From contig OZ244900.1 in assembly GCA_965221595.1 (NCBI GenBank), positions 2,728,001-2,792,000 of the forward strand: DNA of 64,000 bases, written 5' to 3'. The position numbers and the translations under genes were made by a program. Shown one piece after another: positions 16,346-22,738 of the stretch. The number at the start of each line of letters is the position of its first letter. The stretch's first letter is position 1. The notes below the pieces were generated by a model. That model was not told the DNA's origin, ran no database searches, and saw only the letters and a program-made list of their open reading frames with translations. This DNA is from JAAXGX01 sp965221595 (lineage in GTDB: Bacteria > Acidobacteriota > Vicinamibacteria > Vicinamibacterales > UBA8438).

Positions 16346-17515
16346 CTACCCGATCAGCACCGTACGGGGGTGCTGGGCGTTGTGCTCCAGGAAGGTCATC
16401 TTGACCTCCAGTTCCTCGGCGGTCGGCTGGACCTGGCCGTTGACGTCGGTCACGCGCGAAACCACGGTGTGCTCGCCCGGCGTCGCCCCGTGCCAGTCGT
16501 AGGTGAACCACTTCCAGCCGTACTGGGCGCGGGTGGCCGAGCTGAGGGTCGCGGGCTGCCACGCGCCGTCGTCCACCTTCACCTCCACCGAGCGGATGGG
16601 CGTGCCGTCGTTGAGCACCACGCCGAACACCTGATGCCGGGTGCCGTCGGTGCTCACGCGCGCGATGTAGGACTTGAGCCGCATGCGCGTGATGGCCGTC
16701 TCCTTCCACTTCATCTCGCCGTTGACCATCTCGCCCTTCAGGGTGCGGTACCAGCGCGCCTGGTACTTGCCCAGATAGGCGTCCTCCTGCACGTGGATCT
16801 CGGCCAGGTACTTGACGTTGGGTGCGCCGTACCAGCCGGGCACGAGCAGCCGCAGCGGGAAGCCCTGGAACGGCGTGAGCGGCTGGCCGTTGAGCGCGTA
16901 CGCCAGCAGCGGCTCGGGCGAGAGCGCCTTGTCGCGCGGCAGACTGCGGCCGTACTGCTGGTCCACGGTGTAGGTCCGGCCGCGGAACTCCACGTCCTCC
17001 TCGCCGTGGTCGGCCCCCAGGAGGACGAACTCCCGGGCCGCGTCCTGCACGCCGGCGCGCTCGAGTACCGTGCTCAGCGAGACGCCCGTCCACAGCCCGT
17101 TGCTCGACAGGCCGTTGAGCGGCCCGCGGTTGCCGGAGCACTCGAAGCCGAACACCAGGTTCCGGCTGGGCAGCGCCCGGAGCTCGTTGATCGACAGCGA
17201 CAACGGCCGGTCGACGAGGCCCGACACCGCGAGGCGGTACGACGCGATGTCGATCTCGGGGTGTCCGTAGTGCTGCGTCGTGAAGAATTCGTCACGGTGG
17301 GTATAGACGCTGTTGATGGTGCGAACATCGAGCATGCGCCGGTCGGGCGTCCGCCGCCAGTTGATCACTTCCGGCAGATCGGTGAACGGCACCACGGTTT
17401 CGCCCTGCGCGAGCGCCGGCAACGCCAGCTCCGGAACCCCGAACATCCCCATGCCGGCCAGTGCCAGGCTGCCCTTGAGAACGTCGCGGCGGCTGCGTTT
17501 CGGTGTCGTGGACAT
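16346..17515 (-). CDS. Tat-exported sulfite-oxidase-family molybdopterin enzyme
   Basis: 389 residues, ATG at 17515 after AGGAGA. The N-terminus carries a Tat signal (SRRDVLKGSLALAGMGMFG). Residues about 85-260 are the molybdopterin domain: Cys126 in VFGFECSGNRG is the expected Mo ligand, followed by LWTGVSLSTVLERAGV and FPLRLLVPGWYGAPNVKYL. Residues about 280-385 are the Ig-like dimerisation domain (Mo-co_dimer) with SVEVKVDDGAW and YGWKWFTYDWHG. No heme domain, so it is of the SorA/YedY-like or nitrate-reductase-like plant type with a separate electron acceptor. Substrate (sulfite or other) is not certain. It heads the unit with the CHEGNY and SdpI-like genes. Confidence 0.9.
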   Translation of the reverse strand: MSTTPKRSRRDVLKGSLALAGMGMFGVPELALPALAQGETVVPFTDLPEVINWRRTPDRRMLDVRTINSVYTHRDEFFTTQHYGHPEIDIASYRLAVSGLVDRPLSLSINELRALPSRNLVFGFECSGNRGPLNGLSSNGLWTGVSLSTVLERAGVQDAAREFVLLGADHGEEDVEFRGRTYTVDQQYGRSLPRDKALSPEPLLAYALNGQPLTPFQGFPLRLLVPGWYGAPNVKYLAEIHVQEDAYLGKYQARWYRTLKGEMVNGEMKWKETAITRMRLKSYIARVSTDGTRHQVFGVVLNDGTPIRSVEVKVDDGAWQPATLSSATRAQYGWKWFTYDWHGATPGEHTVVSRVTDVNGQVQPTAEELEVKMTFLEHNAQHPRTVLIG

Positions 17516-17722
17516 CGAGCTGTCTCCTGTATCTGTACTTGCGCTACCTGCGTTCGAGAAGGCGATCGACTTGCGGCCTCCTGTTCTTTATCACAATCCG
17601 AACGGCCGCGTCACCCGCTGCCGGGCGGCGACGGCGCCGGACGGCCGTTGCCGGGCCCTGCGATTCGTGATAGCGTCCGCGCGCGGCGCCGCGTTGCCGC
17701 CTCACGAGGAGAAATCCGGACG

Positions 17723-18703
17723 ATGACGAGGTTTGTCGCTGCAATCGCTCTCGCCCTGGCCGCCCTCGCCGGGTATGCCGCCCACGCCCAGTCGGACCTC
17801 CGGGCAACCAACGCGCCCGGCGCGACGCGTGAGCAGTTCGAGCAGTGGATGACCGGGCTGTCGAATTGGGGCCGGTGGGGCGCAGACGACCAGATCGGGG
17901 CAGCCAACCTGATCACGCCGGCCAAGCGCCGGCAGGCAGCGGCGCTGGTCGAGACCGGTGAGGCCGTCTCGCTCGCGCACGACGTCGCCGACGAGCTGGG
18001 CAGCGACCCCAACCGGCCGTTCGGCCTGAACATGATCATCTCGTTCGATCCGGACCGCATCCGGGACCGCCTCGACATCGACTACCACGGCGGGTTCTTC
18101 ACGCACCTCGACGCGGTCTGCCACGTCGTGTACGACGGCAAGCTCTACAACGGCCACGACATGCGGGAGACGGTGACCGCTGCCGGCTGCGAGCACCTGG
18201 GCATCAACGGCCTGCAGGACGGGGTCGTCACGAAGGCGGTGCTCGTCGACGTCCCGCGCCTGCGGGGCGTGCCCTACCTGGCGCCCGGCACCCGCGTCTA
18301 CCGTCAGGACATCGAGGAGTGGGAGGAGCGCACCGGCGCCCGCGTCGAGCCGGGCGACGCCCTGCTCATCCGCACGGGCCGCTGGGCGCGGCGGAGCGCC
18401 GAGGGCGGCGGCAACGCCGGGATGGACGCGTCGTTCCTGCCGCTGCTGGCCGAGCGCGACGTCGCCCTGTTCGGCAGCGACACCGCCCACGAGCTGCGCG
18501 GCAACATCCCCGGGTTCAACGAGACGGTCGTCCACAAGTTCACCGTCGTGGCGCGCGGCATGAACCTGTTCGACAACCTCGACCTCGAGGCGGCCGCGGA
18601 GACCGCCGCCCGCGTCGGGCGCTGGGAATTCCTGTTCATGGCGAGCCCCGTCCGCGTGCCCGGCGGCACCGGCTCGCCGATCAACCCGATCGCGGTGTTC
18701 TAG
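17723..18703 (+). CDS. Exported cyclase-family (kynurenine formamidase-like) hydrolase
   Basis: 326 residues; ATG at 17723 after GAGGAGAAA. Signal peptide at residues 1-22 ending near AHA. The family metal-binding motif HxGTHxDxxxH appears in variant form as HGGFFTHLDAVCH: His122, His128, Asp130 and His134. Other family segments are WGADDQIGAANLITP, the typical opening of the long acidobacterial cyclases, and DALLIRTGRW. Members hydrolyse N-formylkynurenine or similar cyclic amides and esters with a divalent metal. Export is unusual compared with cytoplasmic KynB. It is transcribed away from the sulfite-oxidase-like gene; the 207 bp between must hold both promoters. Confidence 0.88.
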   Translation: MTRFVAAIALALAALAGYAAHAQSDLRATNAPGATREQFEQWMTGLSNWGRWGADDQIGAANLITPAKRRQAAALVETGEAVSLAHDVADELGSDPNRPFGLNMIISFDPDRIRDRLDIDYHGGFFTHLDAVCHVVYDGKLYNGHDMRETVTAAGCEHLGINGLQDGVVTKAVLVDVPRLRGVPYLAPGTRVYRQDIEEWEERTGARVEPGDALLIRTGRWARRSAEGGGNAGMDASFLPLLAERDVALFGSDTAHELRGNIPGFNETVVHKFTVVARGMNLFDNLDLEAAAETAARVGRWEFLFMASPVRVPGGTGSPINPIAVF

Positions 18704-18723
18704 TTAAGATGGACCAAAGCAAC

Positions 18724-18800
18724 GCGCCTGTAGCTCAGCCGGATAGAGCATCGGCCTTCTAAGCCGAGGGTCGCAGGTTCGAATCCTGCCGGGCGCGCCA
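18724..18800 (+). tRNA. tRNA-Arg (anticodon TCT)
   Basis: 77 bases including an encoded CCA. The acceptor stem GCGCCTG pairs with CGGGCGC (one G-T pair), the D arm is TAGCTCAGCCGGATAGAGCA, the anticodon stem TCGGC/GCCGA encloses CTTCTAA with anticodon TCT, and the T arm has GGTTCGAATCC. It lies 20 bp after the cyclase stop and directly before a strong terminator and a cluster of small toxin-antitoxin-type genes, a common site of island insertion. Confidence 0.97.
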
Positions 18801-18808
18801 GCATCTCC

Positions 18809-18840
18809 AGGCCCTTTTCCCAACGAAAAGGGCCTTTTTT
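18809..18840 (+). terminator. Rho-independent terminator after tRNA-Arg
   Basis: An inverted repeat AGGCCCTTTTC / GAAAAGGGCCT with a five-base loop is followed by a run of six T. It starts 8 bases after the tRNA CCA end and is the clearest intrinsic terminator of the window. Confidence 0.93.
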
Positions 18841-19117
18841 GTTGGGTTTTTGGGCTCGTCGCGATCCTCGGGTCGCCGCCTCCCGTCGGGTCCGAAACCG
18901 TCAGAAACCGCCGCAAAACGCCCGTTCGAAGCACCAAAAGTTAGCAGCCTCGCGGCGGTCGCTCCGAGCCCTTGCCGCCGCCTGAAGCGACCACGCCGAC
19001 CTCGGCCAGGCGTTCGGTCAGCACTGCCTCGAACGACCGGGCCCAGTTGCACCGCACGGCTACCGCCGTCGGCATCGGCGCAACCCGGTACCCGGCCAGC
19101 GCGCGTTGCCGACCAGG

Positions 19118-19133
19118 TGATTGCATGCAATCA
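19118..19133. promoter_or_regulatory. Perfect 16-bp palindrome, likely FitA/FitB operator
   Basis: The 16 bases from 19118 read the same on both strands (TGATTGCA then its mirror complement). It lies 18 bp before the antitoxin start codon and overlaps where the promoter should be. Ribbon-helix-helix antitoxins such as FitA bind such palindromes to repress their own operon, so this is the probable operator. Confidence 0.65.
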
Positions 19134-19151
19134 TTGGTCATCGGAGGACCC

Positions 19152-19394
19152 ATGGCGAGCATCACGATTCGCAACCTGTCGGCGGAATCGAAGGCGCGAC
19201 TCCGGCGACACGCCGAACAGCGCGGTTGCAGCCTCGAAGCCCTGGTGCGTTCGATCCTCGACCAGGCCGCCGAGGAGCCTTCGTCCGCGGGCAGGTTCCC
19301 GCACAACCTGGTCGCGCTGGTCGAGCCGGGCGAGGACATCGAGCCGTTCCTCCGGGAGCACAGGCAGACGCAGGAGCCCGTGGAGCTTACGTGA
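19152..19394 (+). CDS. fitA: FitA-like ribbon-helix-helix antitoxin
   Basis: 80 residues; ATG at 19152 directly after GGAGGACCC. Residues 1-45 are the RHH (Arc/CopG) fold typical of FitA: ASITIRNLSAESKARLRRHAEQ then GCSLEALVRSILDQA. The C-terminal tail (FPHNLVALVEPGEDIEPFLREHR) is the toxin-neutralising part. It overlaps the PIN toxin gene by four bases (GTGA), a classic coupled type II toxin-antitoxin arrangement. Expected to be autorepressed through the palindrome at 19118-19133. Confidence 0.92.
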   Translation: MASITIRNLSAESKARLRRHAEQRGCSLEALVRSILDQAAEEPSSAGRFPHNLVALVEPGEDIEPFLREHRQTQEPVELT

Positions 19395-19801
19395 TCCTGG
19401 TCGACACCAACGTCCTGTCGGAGCTGACGAGGCCGACGCCGGACCCACGCGTGATCGCGTGGCTGGAAGTCAACGAGCACGCGCTCGCGCTGCCGGCAAT
19501 TGCCCTGGCGGAACTGCGGTACGGGATCGCACGCCTGCCCGACGGCCGCCGGCGAACAAGCCTGCTGCACTTCTGGCAAGCGACCTGCTCGCAGTTCCGC
19601 GGCCGGATCTTCTCGTTCGACGAACGCGCTGCCGAACGGTATGGCGACATGGCCGCCGACGCGGAACGCGCGGGGCGACGGCTCAACCTCCAGGACGGGC
19701 AGATCGCGGCAATCGCACTGGTGCACGGCATGAGCGTCGCGACGCGCAACGTCGGTCAATTCGAGATGGCAGGGGTCGCGATCGTGAATCCGTGGGAGTA
19801 G
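19391..19801 (+). CDS. fitB: FitB/VapC-like PIN-domain toxin ribonuclease
   Basis: 136 residues from GTG at 19391, overlapping the antitoxin stop. PIN-domain acidic residues are visible: Asp5 in LVDTNVLSEL, Glu41 in LAELRYG and Asp102 in LQDGQIAAIA. The fourth position in TRNVGQF has Gln where many members have Asp. Length is standard for VapC/FitB. Predicted Mg-dependent endoribonuclease inhibited by the upstream FitA protein; likely targets are tRNA or rRNA, but none can be read from the sequence. Confidence 0.92.
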   Translation: MILVDTNVLSELTRPTPDPRVIAWLEVNEHALALPAIALAELRYGIARLPDGRRRTSLLHFWQATCSQFRGRIFSFDERAAERYGDMAADAERAGRRLNLQDGQIAAIALVHGMSVATRNVGQFEMAGVAIVNPWE

Positions 19802-20069
19802 AGCGGTGCTCAACGATCGCGACTGGCAGTTCAAGTGCACCCCGAAGGAAGCGATCTGGTCCGCGTGTTCTACATTTCGGCGCTCCCAAGACGCCGCGCG
19901 CTACGATGGGCTGACCGGCTGCTTCGACGCCGGGGCCCTCGCGCTGTCCGCCCGCGGCGTCGCTGGCCTCGTCCGCAAGGATGGCCGCAGGCGCCTCGTC
20001 CTCGGTTTGCACGCTCGACCGCCCGGAATTCCGACCGCGCCTGGGGCGCCGTCAACCGAGACACCGCCG

Positions 20070-20303
20070 ATGCCACACGACGACCGCGAGCTGTTCGACC
20101 CCGACCCCGCCGCCCTGCGCCGCAAGCGCTACAGCGTCCGGCGATCCGTCGCGATGTCCGAGTACATGCTCGAGCAGATCAAGGAGATCGCCGCGATCAA
20201 CCGCATGAAGGACGGCGTCATCATGCGCAGGGCGCTCAACGCGGGACTGCCGCTCGTCCGGGAGGCGGAGCTCGCCCAACGTGGCCGCCGCCGCGGGCGA
20301 TAG
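20070..20303 (+). CDS. Small ribbon-helix-helix-like protein
   Basis: 77 residues from ATG at 20070; the frame stays open to 19806 but the upstream part shows no protein character. An acidic N-terminus (HDDRELFDPDPAALRRKR) precedes YSVRRSVAMSEYMLEQIKEIA and a second helix, MKDGVIMRRALNAGLPLV, a pattern of strand-helix-helix that fits an RHH DNA-binding fold. No ribosome site is obvious. No toxin gene adjoins it. It sits in the small-gene cluster after tRNA-Arg and could be a solitary antitoxin or regulator. Confidence 0.45.
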   Translation: MPHDDRELFDPDPAALRRKRYSVRRSVAMSEYMLEQIKEIAAINRMKDGVIMRRALNAGLPLVREAELAQRGRRRGR

Positions 20304-20920
20304 CCGCCGGGACGACCGCTGCCGTCCGGAGATACCCGAACCGACGCCGGCAGCGGAGCGGCAATCTCCCGACGCTGGCGCTACCTGCCCCTCGTCGTGC
20401 CGGACATGGCCGCCCTCCGCGGTCAAGTAGTGACCGCCTCCTTCGCCCCACCGCCTGAACCGGCGCAGCCCCCCCGAGCCGCATCGCTTCCGGCTCCCGT
20501 CGGGACGACTTGCTCGGGGAATCGGAGAACGATGCGCCCGGTCAACCGACCGCGGCCACCCCCGAGTAGACGGAAGCCCCACGGAGTAGTGTCCTGAGCC
20601 AGACTGCTTGCCGCTCCACCAGCACCCGCAAGCCATCGTCGCACATGGGTCGGACCCCGCCCTAAGCCAACACGTCCGCGTTACGTCAAGCGTAATGTCG
20701 GCCCGACCGCCGACCCTGACCCCGCCGCCCGTGCGCCCGATGCGCAGTTGCGTGCTGCCGGGTCGGCCGCAGAGGGCGACAGAGACAAGGCGCGCCTACG
20801 AGCGGGACCGGACCCGCCGGGGGGTTGCCGGGCGCGCCGAGCGCGGCCTGTGCGGTCGGAGACCGCGAAGCGAGATGGACGGCCTGAGCGGCCGCGACCC
20901 GGCACACCTATACTCAAGTC
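20304..20920. other. 617-bp region without a convincing gene
   Basis: No open frame here has a good start, ribosome site or recognisable product. On the minus strand, scattered peptide-like stretches (GGHYLTAEGGHV near 20420, RIVLRFPEQVVP near 20530) interrupted by stops and frame changes suggest decayed coding or insertion-element sequence, but no terminal inverted repeats or transposase motif can be defined. A TATACT hexamer at 20909-20914 just before the DUF433 gene may be its -10 element. Confidence 0.35.
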
Positions 20921-21154
20921 ATGGCGCGACTGCGTCGAATTACGCAGGATCCAGACGTCATGGGCGGACGCCCGTGCATTCGAGGGCTTCGCGTGACGGT
21001 CGGGACCATCGTGGGACTGCTGGCCGCCGGTCACGAGGCCGACGATGTGCTGGCGGCCTACCCGTATCTTGAGCGCGACGACATCAGCCAGGCGTTGGCC
21101 TACGCCGCATGGCGCAGCGAGGAGCAGGAAGTCGTGGTCGGTTCGCCCCCTTGA
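20921..21154 (+). CDS. DUF433 protein (antitoxin-like)
   Basis: 77 residues, ATG at 20921. It is a complete DUF433 domain: RITQDPDVMGGRPCIRGLRVTV, then TIVGLLAAGHEADDVLAAYPYL and DISQALAYAAW, an HTH-like fold related to VapB-type antitoxins. DUF433 genes are usually followed by a DUF5615 PIN-like toxin gene; here the next gene, 32 bp downstream, is a DUF4926 gene instead and no DUF5615 gene is present. It may be an orphan antitoxin. Confidence 0.87.
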   Translation: MARLRRITQDPDVMGGRPCIRGLRVTVGTIVGLLAAGHEADDVLAAYPYLERDDISQALAYAAWRSEEQEVVVGSPP

Positions 21155-21186
21155 GGCGCTTCCAGGAAGGCGAGGGACGTAGAGGA

Positions 21187-21420
21187 ATGCTCGCAGAACA
21201 TGATCGAATCGTCCTCACGGAAGATCTCCCGCCGTCGTGCCTCAAGGCGGGTGACGTGGGGACGATAGTGCACGTCCATCATGGCGGTGAAGCCTTCGAG
21301 GTGGAGTTTCTGGCCCTCGACGGCAGCACGGCCGCTGTCGAGACGGTACCAGGGGCGCGCCTTCGCCCCGTAGCGATGACTGACCTGACGCATGCGCGAG
21401 TACTTGAACGGGTCGGGTAA
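21187..21420 (+). CDS. DUF4926 small protein
   Basis: 77 residues; ATG at 21187 preceded by AGAGGA overlapping the start. The sequence EHDRIVLTEDLPPSCLKAGDVGTIVHVH and FEVEFLALDGST is the SH3-like beta fold typical of DUF4926 proteins (KOW/SH3-like). These are commonly located next to small toxin-like genes and are presumed accessory or antitoxin proteins. Same strand as the DUF433 gene and probably co-transcribed. Convergent with the NHL gene ending at 21520. Confidence 0.82.
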   Translation: MLAEHDRIVLTEDLPPSCLKAGDVGTIVHVHHGGEAFEVEFLALDGSTAAVETVPGARLRPVAMTDLTHARVLERVG

Positions 21421-21519
21421 CGGCACATCAAGCCGCCCCGTCGGCCCGCCGAACAGCCCATTCCAATGGGCGCGTCGCAACTTGAGGTTGGCCCGCACCC
21501 TCCCGGCGGCTGCCCGAAG

Positions 21520-22665
21520 CTACTGCGGCCCGTCGTCCGGCCCCCCGCGGCGCACGAACTTCTGGATGCGCTGACCGGAGTTGACCTCGGTGGTGTACAG
21601 GTTGCCGCGCGAGTCGACGGCCAGGTTGTGCAGTCGGTGGAACTGGCCCGCGTACATTCCCATTCGGCCGAAGCGGCCGCGGACCGTCAGCGTCTCGCGA
21701 TCGAGGATCCAGACGACGTTGTTCGTGCCGTCGGGGATGAACAGCCACTGCTGGGCCGCATCGACCGAGAAGGTCACGCCCGAAACCGAGCCGCTGCCGA
21801 GCGTGGCCGGACGCACGAAAGCCTCGCGCACGAACGTCCCGTCCTTCCGAAAGACCTGCAGGCGGTCGTTCGTGCGGTCCGCCACGTAGACCCGACCGTC
21901 GTGCGAGACAGCGACGTCGTGCACCGGGCTGCGGTAGTGGCGGATGGGATCGGCCTCGGGATCGTAGGGCGGCAGCTCCGCATCGTCCGGGCGCTCCCCG
22001 TAGGCGCCCCAGTGCCGGCGGTAGGCCCCGGTCTCGGCGTCGAACACGATGACGCGGCGGTTGCCGTAGCCGTCGGCAACGTAGACCTCGTTCGTTTCCG
22101 GATCCACCCGGATGGCGGCGGGGCGGCCGAGGTTCTCGGTGTCGTTGCTGCCGCGGTTCTGCCCGGCGCGCCCGATCTGCAGCAGGAACTCGCCGTCGGC
22201 CGTGAACTTGAGGATGTGCGCGTCGGTGGCCGCGTTGCCCCCGATCCACACGTGACCCTGGTGATCGACGTGGATCCCGTGCTCGTTCTCCGGCCATTCG
22301 TACCCGTCGCCCGGGCCGCCCCAGGAGCGCAGCACCGTGCCGTCGGGCGCGAACTCGATCACGGGCGGCGCCGGCACGCAGCACATGCCGTGCTCACCGC
22401 GCTGGCGGGCGTCGAGCGAGCGTGGCCTGTGGACCAGCCAGACGTGGTCGTCGGCATCCACCGCGACGCCGGCAGCCTGGCCCAGAATCCAGTTGTTCGG
22501 AAGCGGCGGCGGCCAGAACGGATCGACCCGAAACTCGGGCACCTCCGCGGGCGCCGACTGGCCCGCAACCGGCGGCGGCAGCGCCAGCCCGCCGGCCAGG
22601 ACCGACCCGAGAACCACCACAATCACCGCGTCACGCCCCGCGCGTGCCCGACCAGTCATCGGCAT
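21520..22665 (-). CDS. Secreted NHL-repeat six-bladed propeller protein (copy B)
   Basis: 381 residues from the ATG at 22665, with GGGGAGGAG just upstream; an ATG two codons later at 22659 has better spacing from it. Signal peptide about residues 10-36. Opens FRVDPFWPPPLPNNW and then follows the gene at 13578-14720 blade by blade: GVAVDADDHVWLVHRP, CCVPAPPVIEF, WGGPGDGYEWPENEHG, VYVADGYGNRRVIVFDAETG, LAVDSRGNLYTTEVNSGQRIQKF (motif SRGNLYTTE). The two are paralogues about 7 kb apart on either side of the tRNA-Arg/toxin-antitoxin segment. Function unknown; periplasmic or extracellular binding or lyase role possible. Confidence 0.87.
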   Translation of the reverse strand: MPMTGRARAGRDAVIVVVLGSVLAGGLALPPPVAGQSAPAEVPEFRVDPFWPPPLPNNWILGQAAGVAVDADDHVWLVHRPRSLDARQRGEHGMCCVPAPPVIEFAPDGTVLRSWGGPGDGYEWPENEHGIHVDHQGHVWIGGNAATDAHILKFTADGEFLLQIGRAGQNRGSNDTENLGRPAAIRVDPETNEVYVADGYGNRRVIVFDAETGAYRRHWGAYGERPDDAELPPYDPEADPIRHYRSPVHDVAVSHDGRVYVADRTNDRLQVFRKDGTFVREAFVRPATLGSGSVSGVTFSVDAAQQWLFIPDGTNNVVWILDRETLTVRGRFGRMGMYAGQFHRLHNLAVDSRGNLYTTEVNSGQRIQKFVRRGGPDDGPQ

Positions 22666-22738
22666 GTCTCCTCCCCGGACCACACCCTGCCGTCGGACGC
22701 GACAGCCTGCCCGCCGGCCGCGCCCGGGAGCGGCGGCT

